Assembly (NCBI GenBank): GCA_023897205.1 | Contig: JAHWDD010000009.1 | Coordinates: forward strand, 1 to 64,000 | From: Exophiala sp. HKRS030 | Lineage: Eukaryota; Ascomycota; Eurotiomycetes; Chaetothyriales; Herpotrichiellaceae | Direction: 5' to 3' | Length of the DNA: 64,000 nucleotides | In this document: positions 22,097 to 34,025 of the stretch, one piece after another | Position numbering within the stretch: the stretch's first letter is position 1 | Layout: every line of letters starts with the position of its first letter | Translations under genes and position numbers: made by a program | The notes under the pieces: model-generated | Told to the model about the DNA's origin: nothing | Seen by the model: the letters and a program-made list of their open reading frames with translations, nothing else | Database searches by the model: none

Positions 22097-24297
22097 GGTG
22101 AGGTGATTAGAGCGAGAGTTTTATGTCTTCCAACGCTTTTCCAGTAAGAAGATCTTCTTATTTGGAGGTGCAACTTAGTGTTTTCACCAGGCACAGATCA
22201 AGTGATGAATCAGTAATGGACCGAGTACAGCAATGTTCCTCTTCGGGCGCATTGTCTCGGCCAACGACAACAATCCACAGATGGAAGACTCATAAAAGCG
22301 CTTACTGTGAGTAGGAAGGGGTTCAGAGCAACCCCGATATTGGAAATGCGCAAGGGCGTAGGAGGACAGGTTTGGTTTAGAGTCGCACAACACGGTGGTT
22401 ATGAACTTCTAGTTACCTTTTGTTCCCAATAACGCCACAAGGCAGGACTCATGACAAGGAGTAGCTCTCAGTCGTGCACTTCTAAAGTGATGGATTTGCA
22501 GGTCTGATTGGTTGCCACTTCACACCATCAGGTCATTGGCGCGTTCTTTGCCTGTGGTATTTTCAGCCTCAACTGCCGTGCAGCTCGTATTTGTTAAATT
22601 GGTTACAAGGAGCCATGGCTCTTGATTGAGGCAGCACCATTGATTAGCATAGTTGAATTTTTAAGAGACGTGTGAGTTGGCTCTTCACTAATGGCTTACA
22701 GTGGTAGATACATGTTTTCTGGATAATGTATTCAAGTGGTATCCCTCAGATAAAGTGCTTCATGTCAGTTCGACCGCCGCCTGACGGCGATGCTTTGGAA
22801 TAAGCTTTGAGCCATGGTCAAAGCACCTTGAACGGGTTTTAGCCTTTGACGCTAGCCTTTGGGTGGTCAAAACGGACTCACTCGATAGTAAGGCTAGAGC
22901 GAAAACCGCTGTGTCACAATTTTCGATGTAGATGTCATTAGGTGCACTCTAAGCACTTGAGAGCTCCCCAAACGTGAGAGCGGGTGTCTACGTGCCAACC
23001 TTATAGACCACACAGTCGATATGCTAGGAAGACTCGATGAAGCATCCTTGAGTCGATTGAAGAGGATCAACCGGAGATCTTACCTGGTCAGCAGTACTCA
23101 ACCCACCGTCCCTAAGTCCAGCCTTTCAGCCTTAAGTGAATTGGTACTCCTATTTCGCGGTCGTCCACCCTGGTGTAAACAGCCGTTAAGAGGAAGACTC
23201 GACAAAGGACGATCCTACTGCAGTGCAGATGCCATGCGCGACCGCTGACGGCCGTATCTTGCCTTTCTAGAGATTGGGCGTCGCGTCAGATCTTTCCCGA
23301 GGTGCATTGGGCGGCTGCGATATAGGGTCGAACGGCCGTCCTATGGTACATCAAAAAGAGATTAAGTTCCCATACTTGGATGACAACCGCATGCCGCGTC
23401 TCTTTGGAAGGGCGAAGTCCTTTTCGCTTGCCATTGACTCTCATCGAGGTGTAGGCAAGTCCACAATGCGACTTTTGATGTTCTCGCTCACATGATATTC
23501 CAGTAACCACGCTCTTACCAGAAATAGAATTGCAGTGCTTGATCATGGTCCTTGCTCGTCTTGAAGATAGGTTCATGTCTACCACGCTCAAGACGGGCTT
23601 CCTTGGTGCACCTCTTATGTAGTTATCCGCCTCATGTTGAGCCCGTAACTCGTCTGTAGGGTAACAAACGTCTGTTCATGGCGAGGGGAAGAGAAGAAGA
23701 AGTGAGAGCGAGCTCGTGACCACACCATTTTGATCACGAGGTAGGAGTTTCGACCAACATGCAGCAGGTATCGCATGGAATTCGACTCAAGGCGACGAAG
23801 GAAAGGTCGAGGTTGACTAGGTGGGCTGAGCTGGGTAGTACTCGGCGAAACGTAGGAAACTGCACTCCAGGTAAAGGATGGAACACTCCCACCTGTGAGA
23901 GACTTGTTGCAGTTCAACAGAGTGACACATGAACGATGAGTGCGCCGGTGAGTAGAGTGAGAGATAGGATAAGAAATGAGAAGAGGAGGGTGTGTCAGAA
24001 TTGCAGCTGGAAAAAGGGGATTTCGTCAAAAGCGGCGTGTGTCTGGGTGGATCCTCCCAAGGCTGCCAGTATCAACGTCGTGTAACTCACGCGTCCTGAC
24101 AACTTCTAGAATCGCAAATCTCTTATCACGACAATAGCTTTGATTGTCTTCTCGAAATGTGACATGGGACTAATTCCTAGTCCAACGTCACACTGAGGCG
24201 CTCGGATCGAATCCCAAGTCCAACTACAGTCACCCACATAGTGAACGCGAACAACCACCAGCAATCCTTATATTCACACCTTTTGACCACATGAAAC
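22097..24297. other. Gene-poor 2.2-kb region
   Basis: No coding frame above about 100 codons and no family resemblance on either strand. Frames at 23021-23917 look like chance. A strong two-part hairpin lies at 24158-24192, and a tRNA B-box-like word at 24205-24213 has no matching A box or cloverleaf. It may hold decayed sequence or a non-coding transcript, but nothing supports either directly. Confidence 0.5.
24158..24192. repeat. Two-part inverted repeat (hairpin)
   Basis: Outer stem TGTGAC/GTCACA and inner stem GGACTA/TAGTCC, separated by a 3+3 internal loop, with a 5-base terminal loop. It lies about 105 bases upstream of the next start codon. It could be an RNA hairpin or a palindromic protein site. 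Confidence 0.55.
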
Positions 24298-24662
24298 ATG
24301 GATCTACGAGGTCTTAAGGGTCGCGTCTCGCAATGGACGGGTAAACTTGTCGACCAGATATTGGATCAGCAACAATCGTCAGGCCAAGGTCCCCACCGCC
24401 GCCTCGACCACAACAGGGGCCCAGTCCTCCATATGACACCCACCCTCAATATGGTTCTGGCTATCCGCAGTATGGTGTCAATTCACAGTACCAGTATGGT
24501 GCAAACCCCCAGTATGGTGTCATGCCTCAATATAATCAGGCTCCTCAATACCCTCAATACCCTCAATACGGTCAAGTGGGCTTTCAGAACAATGGACAAC
24601 CACCGGCATTCATTCCACCACGTCCGCCTTCACCTCCAGATGCTCTTCACGTGCGTTTCAAG
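24298..24662 (+). CDS. First exon of a Pro/Gln/Tyr-rich protein, rest not found
   Basis: ATG 24298 starts MDLRGLKGRVSQWTGKLVDQ, an amphipathic N-terminus. The frame breaks at the CCCC run 24391-24394. Adding one C continues it into a low-complexity region of PPPPRPQ and many QYG / PQY repeats, then PPRPPSPPDALHVRFK. The exon ends at 24662 before a perfect GTAAGT donor, in phase 0 only when the base is added (122 codons). The segment PPRPPSPPDALHVRF looks like a linker leading into a folded domain in fungal proteins I cannot name. No acceptor and following exon with plausible coding could be found before the next gene starts at 25007, so the gene is either truncated or carries short exons I missed. 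Confidence 0.5.
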
Positions 24663-25006
24663 GTAAGTCATTGTTTTCGTTTTCATGGAGATAGTGTTGT
24701 ACTCTACTCTATTTGCTTCAATTCTGGACTCGGCATTTGCCGACAACTTCTTCATCTAAACGGTGGCCTATTCACCTTATGGTGGGGGAGAATGTGTCAG
24801 TTCGCTGTCACTGTCACCATAGACACTATGACACTGTCAGTTCGCGCCAAATGAGAGGCTTCCCACAAGGAGTTGTTCTTCCTTCTCGCTCGACCGGGAT
24901 GCGACATGCGCGTACTACTGTGGCCATATCTTCGTCTGAAGGAGTTTTGAACAAGACCAGCATCTTTACCCATCTTTGCAATATACCATCAATCATTTAT
25001 TCACAC
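24663..25006. other. Spacer between truncated gene and secreted-protein gene
   Basis: No exon recognised. An 11-base direct repeat, TGTCAGTTCGC, occurs at 24795-24805 and 24835-24845. The last 60 bases are AT-rich and would be the leader of the secreted protein. Confidence 0.5.
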
Positions 25007-26240
25007 ATGACTCCACGAGTCCTTGTCGCAGTTGCGTCTGCCTTTTTCCTGACTTCCCGCGTACAGGCCGCCCCAACTCAAAACGCTCAACCATGGTCGA
25101 ATACCACCTTTCGCGCTACAGCCTACAGCGGCCCTCCTCGGCCATTCCCTCCGGACCCTAAAGTTGCAAAGGTGGACTTTTTAGGCGATGTGCACAGCTC
25201 CAACACGTACGTGATCCGGGACCTAGGGTTCCAAGGACGATTAGGTGATCATATCCTTCTCAGCTATGGCGACACTTTGTTCAGCGACGCCAACTACTCC
25301 GACACCTGGCGGGGAATAGCGAGCGACTCAATCGCCCTAGCCACACATGATCCACTGGTCGTTATCGACCCCATCTTAGATGACAATGGATACCCACCAC
25401 AATTTTGCCCGATTCATAAACAGTATGGCGAAGATAATTCCGAGTGTGCACTTGGAATCACGAATGTTGTCGAAACGTCGCACAATCAAGGCATATTGTT
25501 CTTCCTTCTCAATCATCGTCCTGGCGGAGTCAGTCGCATAGTAGGTGCTGGCGTCGCTACAGTACATCTGGATACTAGGTCTTATCCACCAAAACCCCAC
25601 ATCAACAGACTCCCACCACAAACTTGGTGGGATGGAGATACTGAACCTTGGTGGGGAGACGTTGGGGCGCTACGATGGGGCGAACATATCTATGCATACG
25701 GCCACGGTGCCGACAAGGATACCAATCCTTGGGTATATGTGACACGGGTCAAGTATTACGAAGCAACAAACATCAATTGCTATGAATATTGGAACGGTGA
25801 CACCTGGCAAAAGGAGAGACTGAAAGTGAAGGATCTTGGAGAGAAAGGGAGCGTTTTCTGGCAGATCAATCAAGGCACGGTGGTTTGGTCCAACTATTTC
25901 CATTGCTTCATTTTTGTTTACTCCGGTAAGTCGGCAATTCCTCTTGACATTCTGCTGCTGGGACATCCATACGCAATATCAAGACATGCCAGTCGCTAAT
26001 GCCATCTTGGGTTGGACAGACAACTGGTGCAATTCTAGAGTCCTCATGAAATGGTCCCAACTGCCGGAAGGGCCCTGGTCGGAACCTATCACGCTGTATC
26101 AGGCAACTCCCCTCCATGAAGGGGGTACGACATATGCCGCATCGCCGCATCCGTATTTTGACGAATCGGGCAAGACTTTGGTATGCACCTTCACCAATCA
26201 TCCAAATGTCGTCCAGGCAATCCGAGTTACTTTTGCCTGA
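25007..26240 (+). CDS. Secreted protein with propeller-like (DUF4185-type) repeats
   Basis: Two exons (25007-25925 and 26020-26240, 94-nt intron) encode 379 residues. ATG 25007 opens a clear signal peptide, with hydrophobic core VLVAVASAFFLTS and probable cleavage after VQAA. The mature protein has blade-like Trp/Gly/Asp-rich segments such as DHILLSYGDTLFSDANYSD, WWGDVGALRWGEHIYAYG and GSVFWQINQGTVVWSNYFH, then VLMKWSQLPEGPWSEP. These resemble the five-bladed propellers of DUF4185 and glycoside-hydrolase-like secreted proteins. No catalytic residue can be assigned. The frame is open upstream of 25007, but the signal peptide decides the start. Function unknown; an extracellular carbohydrate-related role is a guess. 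Confidence 0.7.
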
Positions 26241-27516
26241 TAACATCGACGGAACGATAACGACGCTAGGAGAAGCGAGTTGACAGCCGCCCACGTGTGG
26301 TCATCAAAGACGATCTGGAATGCGGGTGGTCGTCTTAAACTCTTGGCCAATTATGCATATAGAAAGATTTATAGACTCTTCTGCTGATACTGAATGTATA
26401 TGGACTTTGCCGATATCTCGGCAATGTCGTAATCTACCGGCCTGGATACTTGACCCAGGAGATTCGCCCAGCATCCACAGATCGACCACAATTATCACCT
26501 ATTGGCTTGATGGAGTAGTTGGACATATCATTGGGGCCTGAGGCACGTGGACATTACCGTTGCATTGCTTGTGGTTTCTCGATGATTACTACCGAAGTCG
26601 TGCGAAGCGTATGTTTTGACTTTTACGTACCCTTGTCCGCCAACGAATGTCCAGTGGACGTAAGTTCTCGTCAGAGTTTGGATCTACGAAAAACCATGAG
26701 CCTCTGCGTCACAAGTCTCTACAAGCCATGTGATCGGTCTACTATTGCTACAACTTGACAAAAAAATCATCTCCTATTTTATCAGCAAGCAATAATGCTA
26801 TCGAACTCTTCCACAACAGTCTTTGCCATTCTCGAAAGTAAACCGTTCGACCGACAATGGGGATTTTGGCCGAGCGTTCGGGATGAAACGAGGAAGCGAA
26901 CAACAATTGCGTAGATGGCTTCGCTAAAGGATCGACCCAGCTTGGCATGCGGAGGATGTGCCTTTGCCCTCAGGGCGTTCGACATTGTCCGCTGTCAGAG
27001 TCACCCAAAGTCTCCACGATGATACCAGCGCTTGCGTGACCTTGTAGCCAAAAGTTGGACCAAGAATCCTTCCCAATCCCGTATTCCACCAGTCAGAATC
27101 GGAGTTGCATCTTCGATCCAGACTCAGTGTTTCATCAACCAAGATGCGAAGCCACTGAAGCTCACCTTAGTGCTATCCACACGTCATGCTTCATTCAAAG
27201 TAGGAAACTCTTGCCCGTCTTTGATCGACGTCAACTCATTTTATCCCTGTCTACGATCATCACTTCAACGTCTGGTACCATGAAGCTTGTTACACGGTTG
27301 ACAAGTTTCCTTGCCTTTTTGTCCCCGCAAGACACCCCGGTCGAATGACGATGATGCATTTACGGGGTTTTGGTAGTAATCCGCCATTGATCGACTATTG
27401 ACCTTCGAGTTCACGCAATGCATAATTACGCGATCATATCCCCTTCTCAGAGAAGTGGAAAGTGTGAGTTGTTTCTTACACTTGTAGACAGAGCATTTAT
27501 CACTCTTTAGCAAAAT
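26241..27516. other. Intergenic, nothing recognised
   Basis: 1.28 kb with only short frames on both strands and no family resemblance. The end contains the leader of the hexose transporter gene. Confidence 0.5.
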
Positions 27517-29527
27517 ATGGCAATTCGGGTCAAGAAACCCGATGATGAGCCCGGTGCGGCCTGGGTGGCTATCGTGATTGGCATCTTTGTTGCGTATGGA
27601 GCTTGTTCTCATCTCGAACACAATACTGAGATGCTGACTATACATCAGGTTTGGAGGTTTACTCTTTGGCTATGATACCGGCACTATTTCTGGTAAGCTG
27701 CGCTCAGAATCAAATCTGGTCGACGACGACATACAAAGTCATACTGACATAACTTCCCCTTCTAAACAGGCATTCTGGAAATGCCCTACTGGAAACGGAC
27801 ATTCTCCACCGGATACGTAGATGCCGACGGTGAACCGGGAATCAGTTCAGGTCAAGAATCCTTGATTGTGTCCATACTGTCGCTGGGTACCTTCCTAGGT
27901 GCATTGACAGCTGCTCCAACAGCGGATTTCTTTGGTCGGAAACTCGGCTTGATCTTGTCGACGGGTATCGTGTTCAATCTAGGCGTCATCCTTCAAACGG
28001 CTTCAACATCCCAGCCCTTGTTTATTGCAGGTCGATTCTTTGCTGGGTATGGCGTAGGTTTGGTTTCGGCGATGGGTGAGTCCAATACATGCACGTCAGC
28101 TCCTCCAGTACGCGAAGACTGATCTCTATCCCTTTTCAGTGCCCCTGTATCAGTCAGAAACAGCACCCAAATGGATTCGAGGAACAATCGTCGGAAGTTA
28201 TCAACTCGCAATCACAATCGGACTATTCCTGGCCGCGATCGTCAACAACGCAACAGGAAAACGTGACAATTCCTCCTGCTACCGCATTCCCGTCGCCTTG
28301 CAATTTCTCTGGGCTATCATCCTGATTGGCGGATTGTCCATGCTGCCCGAAACGCCTCGATTTCATATTAGAAAAGGAAACTACGAAAAAGCAGCCAAAT
28401 CCCTAGCGAGACTTCGTCGTCTCCCGATCGATCACCCCGGGTTGGTCGAGGAGCTCGCTGAAGTCAGAGCTAACCACGAGTTCGAAATGTCTCTGGGTAA
28501 AGCAAGCTATATTGATTGCGTCAAGGGAACTATCGGCAAGCGTCTCCTCACAGGTTGTCTTCTGCAAGCGTTGCAGCAACTTTCCGGAGTCAATTTTATC
28601 TTGTAAGCGCCATGATCTGGGGCTATCTTTCAGGCCTATTCTAATCACTGGTACTACAGCTACTACGGCACTGCCTACTTCACACGAGCTGGATTCCAAA
28701 ATCCATTCATCATCCAAGTCATCACAAACTCAGTCAACGTCGTATGTTCCCGCCATCTGTACTCTTACATAAGCCATCCGCTAATGACCACCTAATAGGC
28801 AAGCACATTCCCAGGGCTATACCTTGTCGAACGCCTCGGCAGACGCAACCTGCTCCTGATGGGCTCTGCCGGAATGGCAGTCTGCCAATTCATCGTCGCT
28901 ATCACCGGTACCGTCGCGGGAACCGACGACCTGCCCGCACAAAGAGCCGCAATCGCATTTGTATGCATCTACATATACTTCTTCGCATCGACATGGGGAC
29001 CTGTCGCATGGGTATGTTCTTTCATCCGCAACCCCCACACCTAAATTCCATCGCTGACATGTATAAACCAACAGGTGGTAACCGGCGAGCTATTCCCGCT
29101 CAAAGTGCGCGCCAAAGCACTCAGCATGACAACAGCGACCAACTGGCTCCTCAACTTCGCGATCGCATATTCGACGCCGTACATGGTCGACCCGGAACAC
29201 GCCAACCTGCAATCCAAGGTGTTCTTCATCTGGGGCGCGTTCTGCTTCATCGGCTTCGGCTTTGTGTGGGCGATGATCTACGAGACCAAAGGCCTGACGC
29301 TCGAGCAGGTCGACGAGCTGTACGAAATGGTCGACAAGGCTTGGTTGAGCAAGAAATACAGGCCCAAAGTCAGCTTCAGGGACGCGAGTACCGCAGATCA
29401 AGGAGGCAGGAAGATGAGTCTCAGGCAGAGTGTTGCCGCTTATGAGGAGAGGAGGAGGAGTCAGGCTGGACCTGGCGCTGAGACTGTCGATACTTTGGGT
29501 GAGAAAGGCCACGCTACTCATGTGTGA
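27517..29527 (+). CDS. MFS hexose (monosaccharide) transporter
   Basis: Plasma-membrane sugar porter of 545 residues from seven exons: 27517-27593, 27649-27692, 27770-28075, 28140-28602, 28660-28741, 28799-29011 and 29075-29527. All phases close. Sugar-porter signatures are present: GGLLFGYDTGTISG in helix 1 (assembled from two small exons), DFFGRKLGL, GRFFAGYGVGLVSAM then VPLYQSETAPKWIRG, LPETPRFHIRKG, QQLSGVNFILYYGT, LVERLGRRNLLL and GPVAWVVTGELFPLKVRAKALSM, with YETKGLTLEQVDELYE at the end. Twelve helices fit. It resembles the high-affinity glucose/monosaccharide transporter subgroup. Its neighbours are a DUF3500 gene and an FAH-family gene, which could form a catabolic group. Confidence 0.93.
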
Positions 29528-29636
29528 TTCAGCGTTTCGGTCTGATGTGGACTGGGGTTCGCAATATTCTGCTTCCCGAGCTTCTCGGAGCTTGAGCTTG
29601 TTGTGCGGGACGGTGATGTGGTGGTGGTGGTGGTGG

Positions 29637-29674
<38 letters not shown>

Positions 29675-30270
29675 ATTTCATCAATGTTAGGCGGATGTTG
29701 CGGTTGGATGTGGATCGATCGAGCCCTCGTCAGGTTCCCAGGATATCAATGTGTAAGTATTATATACCTCAGTCGAGTTTGACGGGGAAGCTGGAGAGTC
29801 ATTGTGTGGGTAGTCTGAATAGTTTCAAAATCAAGATCTTGATCGGACCACAACGTATGGAGATAAATTCGACGAGATGCTCGTTGAATTTGGAACGAGA
29901 GACAAAGCCCGGAAGGATAGACTTGAGGATATACGTGTTAGGTGCGTGTGAGTATGTGAGAAGACATGACAGTGTGAAGAGCAACTGCTTTTTGTTCTGT
30001 ACAATGAGACCGCTATAGTGGCAGACGATCCATGCGCCTGTGAATACCTTTGCTTGTTCTATGGGGAGGATTTCGGACCAACCCAGTTTCACTCCTTGAA
30101 TAGGAAAACAAGCCCAGCTTGCGTCAAGACAAATCGTCAAGGTTGATGTATTTTACACCATATACAGTTTCCGGTCGCGTTCGACAACAGATCAACGACA
30201 CCACCACCGCCGCAGTGCCGCTTGTTTCCCGCTCCCCGTTTGGTTGCTCAGAACCACCACCCGGAACCAA
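29528..30270. other. Intergenic with TGG/TGA microsatellite
   Basis: Region between the convergent hexose transporter and DUF3500 genes. Apart from the microsatellite at 29614-29673, nothing recognisable is present. Confidence 0.5.
29614..29673. repeat. Compound (TGG)n(TGA)n microsatellite
   Basis: About seven TGG units run directly into about thirteen TGA/ATG units, about 85 bases after the transporter stop codon. It is probably in the 3' UTR and is likely length-polymorphic. Confidence 0.85.
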
Positions 30271-31639
30271 CTAGCCTTCCCAGACAAACGTATCCTCCTT
30301 GGCAGGAATCAACGGCCGCAACGCCATGCCATAATCACCCGCATTCGGAGTCCGCAACAATGTATGGATATGAAACTTTGCCGGCTCAGCGTTGTTTAAA
30401 AAAACACCCGAATGATGATCGAACTCGACGATGACCACGGGGCTCTGAATGCGGTAGTAGAACGGATCATTATCGCCAAACCCGCCGATCCAGCTGAAAT
30501 ACGTCTCTGGGAAAAATGACGAGATCAGCGCGAGACGGAGTTTGCGCGCTTGCGTCGGGAGGTAGAGTAGATATTGGTTGAGAATTGTCAGGATGAGGGA
30601 TTGTTGTTGGGGCGTCAGTGAGGATACCAGGATGCCCTCGTTGGGAACGACGCGGTTGTCTCGGTATGCACCGCACATATGGCGCTGGTCGTCGTGGTTC
30701 CATCGGCCTTTGGGCATGGCTGGGTCTTTCATAAGTTTGTAGATTTGTGCGTTTGATTGTTGCGTAGGGTTTAGTGATTGCATGAGTTGCAGTCCGGCCT
30801 GTTCCTCGACATGGAGGATCCGTGTGCCTTTGTACGGGCCGGAGTCGATGATGTTGGGTTCGGCGCCCGTAAACCACGGCGAGATGATGATTTGGGTTTG
30901 GTACAAGAAGATGTTCAGGCACAGGTGGTGGCCGTAGAAGGAGAAGCCCCATGGAGAAGTGGTCGATGGCTCGCCGAAGAGGACGAAGTTGTATGAATGC
31001 TCGTTCATGACGGATGGGGATTGCACGAGTTCTCCTAGAAATCCATTGATACGCATAGCCGAGATGGCTTTTTGATAGCCTTCGGGCGACAATGTGGCGG
31101 CGAGGATGGCGAGGATTGAATTGCGTGCTTGGGCGGTTATTTCATCGAGGCGGACGCCTTTACTGCTCAATAGGAATTCCGGATTCGACCATGTCCGCCA
31201 CTCTGGCGAGTCGATATGATATGACACGGTGGAGATTTGGGCTGGAGTAAGGTGAGATAGAGCTGTTTGTGTGGCGGAGACGATGCTGTCGATTGGAATG
31301 CCTTCGTCTTGGAGCTGGTAGAGGTCCGGTCTTACTTTTCCTATTGCATCAAATGTAAGACTTGAGTTCCTCGATTCCGTAGGAGAAGGGGAGGGTATTT
31401 CAGGGGGACAAGAGATGTGTCCATGGGTAGTATCACTCACCGTCGGTGGTAACCCCTTTATAAGGCTCTTTGAGAAGTTCCAGCCAATGCAGATATAAAG
31501 CATGAAGCCATGGTGGTTGGCCACCTTTCTTGAATGCATCAGCGTATACATGGGCATCTTGCTGGGCCATGGTGGTGAAGCGAGGGATGCTGAGATCCGG
31601 TAAGAACTGCCTGTACGGACTTTCCTGTGATTCTGCCAT
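30271..31639 (-). CDS. DUF3500 family protein
   Basis: Two exons (31639-31441 and 31340-30271, 100-nt intron) give 422 residues, the expected size for DUF3500. It begins MAESQESPYRQFLPDLSIPR; PWLHALYLHWLELLKEPYKGVTTDG runs to the splice and continues KVRPDLYQLQDEGIPIDSI. Later family blocks include NEHSYNFVLFGEPS, PWGFSFYGHHLCLNIF, SPWFTGAEPN, HVEEQAGLQLM and VEFDHHSGVF, with conserved His and Asp residues. The biochemical function of DUF3500 is not established. It is not clearly secreted: no signal peptide is seen. It is divergent from the FAH-family gene across 850 bases, suggesting shared control. The long frame that ignores the intron gives a false N-terminus. Confidence 0.88.
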
Positions 31640-32489
31640 AGTGATCTGGCTGGCCCTCTCCGTGTTGGTCAAGGGAAATTGGGTGGATGAATGTGTCAAA
31701 ACCAGGACGACAGCCCAGCGATAGGTATTCCCAATACGAGACCTTGATGTCGCCGAAAATTGTGCGTTTGGGAGGTGCTTTGCCTGGTCTCAAAAGGGGC
31801 TTTCACTTCTCGACCCACGTTTCAACCAGGACGACTCTCAAGACTTGCTGGGAAATATAGAAGTAATGGCCTACCTGGGGATAAAGTAGCGTGCGGTGAT
31901 ATCCTTTGACATTTGTATATGCTGTGACCATGGAGGGAAAGCTGAGTGCGGGTGTGGGTGTGGGTGTGGTAGAAACCGACGACGTCCCCACAAAGGAGAT
32001 TGTGGGGCAGTAGCGGTCCGGAATTGGCAATATGCAGTACCACTTGTGATCTAAACACGGGCGCCCATTCTGCCATACCCAATGCCCACATTTAGGTGCC
32101 TAACTCGGTACCCTGCGGGCAATGCCTTGGGTATGAAGCTCGGCAAAACAACGTGGTAGGCATCGGCAAATTGCACCCGGAGACGGTCTATGTGGGCGGG
32201 GCACCGGGACTTTGTCTCTGGTTTTCACCCGGAGTAATACTCATCCGAAATACCGTGAGGCATAGTGACCCTTGGAACTCATCTTGAGTCGCACGACTTG
32301 GAGATTTATGCTCTCGGTATTCCACGCCGAAGGTCCCCACGCCCACATATGAGGGCTTTGGAAAGCTTGAACGGCTAATGACCTCCTCTTGTGTACGAAA
32401 CAAACGACAGTAGCAAACCTTTTAAAGGCAGGCCAAGTCAGACCACTACCGTCTCATTGTTCTCAATTGGGATCGTTATGCTTAGAAGG
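31640..32489. promoter_or_regulatory. Divergent intergenic region, DUF3500 / FAH gene
   Basis: 850 bases between divergent starts, no coding frame of interest. A GTGGGTGTGGGTGTGG tract sits near 31950-31971. Candidate shared promoter; no operator assigned. Confidence 0.45.
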
Positions 32490-33739
32490 ATGGCTGCTAT
32501 ACCTCAATTCAAGCGTTAGTCAACACCTGTATATCCTGATACAATATCCTCAAATAGCTAACTCAACTCGTCGACAGGGCTGGTTCGTTTCGTTCCGCGA
32601 TCCGACTCGACCAAAATACTGATCGGCCAACCCCAAGACGACAATGTCGATATTGGCGTAGCCTTGCGAAAGGGCCAAGACGTCTCTGTCGATGTCTTCT
32701 CGGGATCGTCTGTTCTCTCTGCAGGACAACCAACAGGGGCGAGCGCGATTATCGACAGGATTCTTTCACCGGTCTCGCAAGCAGAAGTCGGCACCATCAG
32801 ATGTATTGGATTGAACGTACGGTCTCCCACTTCTCCTGGCTATTTTTCACGGCCTCCAACTGATCTCATCGTCTCTAGTATAAAAAGCATGCCGCCGAAG
32901 TCAATATGGCGCTGCCGTCAGTACCGACTATATTTCTGTACGATACTCATCCAAATACGTCAATGATGCCCTATATTTACTAACGCGCTCCTCATCCCAG
33001 TAAACCCGACACTTCACTAGGCGACCCATGGCCAACACCCACGATCTTGCCCAAGTTGACCTTCCAAGATGACTGTGGCGACTACGAATCCGAACTGGCA
33101 GTCATCATCGGCAAGACAGCAAAGAACGTGTCTCAAGCAGACGCGTTGGATTATGTCCTGGGCTACACAGCTGCCAATGATGTGTCGAGTCGAACGAGTC
33201 AATTTGCTCAAAGTCAATGGAGTTTCTCAAAGGGGTTCGATGGAGCCTGTCCGCTTGGTGAGTTAGCTCTTGTTATTGGGCCCAGTGTTGCATTAGCATA
33301 TTCGAGGACATCTACTGACCGAAACGTTTCTCTGAATGAAACAGGTCCAACACTCGTTTCGACAAGTCTGATTCCAGATCCTTCAAAGCTCCATCTCCGC
33401 GGCATCAAGAACGGCGACCAGGTCCTTCAGGACGGCGGTACTGAGTAAGTGGAAAAAGCGCCTTTCCCCCATTTGCGTACACGAAAGCAGAATGTATCTC
33501 CGCAACTAACCTCCTGTCCGTTATTACCTAGTGACCTAATCTTCTCCATCCCGGAGCTCGTCAGTTTCGTGTCTCAAGGCACGACGCTGCGACCAGGCAC
33601 GGTGATCATCACGGGCACTCCAGCAGGTGTGGGCGCTGGCAGAAAGCCAAAAGTCACCCTCAAGGAAGGCGATGAGTTTGCTGTCGAGATCTTGCCGCAT
33701 ATCGGGACCTTGGTTAACGTCTTTGAGAATGAAAAGTAA
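32490..33739 (+). CDS. Fumarylacetoacetate hydrolase family protein
   Basis: Six exons (32490-32514, 32578-32816, 32879-32937, 33001-33257, 33345-33444, 33532-33739; introns 62-87 nt) encode 295 residues. The FAH fold is clear: [12 protein letters not shown] built over a splice, [11 protein letters not shown], the metal-binding [37 protein letters not shown], and [20 protein letters not shown] near the C-terminus. Length and motifs match the FAHD1-like/5-oxopent-3-ene-tricarboxylate isomerase-like group, which includes acylpyruvases, oxaloacetate decarboxylases and 2-keto-3-deoxy sugar acid dehydratases. The exact substrate cannot be read from sequence. Neighbouring a sugar transporter and DUF3500, a role in sugar-acid or aromatic breakdown is plausible. 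The tiny 25-nt first exon starts MAAIPQFK. Confidence 0.9.
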
Positions 33740-34025
33740 AACGTGGTAAATAGGACTTGATTCACTGTTATGTTTGTACGAGTATTCCATGAGTCATCGT
33801 CCATCCAGCGAACGGATATTTCCAATAGGCCAAATGTCATTATCAAAATACTTAAGCTACTCAGTACAATAGATTCCCAACCCTTGACCTTAACCAAAAG
33901 CTGGAGCCCCACCAGGGTAGGTTATGATTGGACCAGCAGGAGTGATTTTCTGGTTGTTGGCGTCTCCCGAGCTCACATGTGGAACAGCTACAGAACAGGT
34001 ACCGTCAGTAATGGAGCATTTAGTT

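Noticed and set aside
24205..24213. tRNA B-box-like word GATCGAATC
   Set aside because: No A box at the right distance and no cloverleaf can be drawn.
28744..29445. 233-codon frame overlapping the hexose transporter
   Set aside because: It is a shadow frame; the transporter exons in the other frame carry all sugar-porter motifs.
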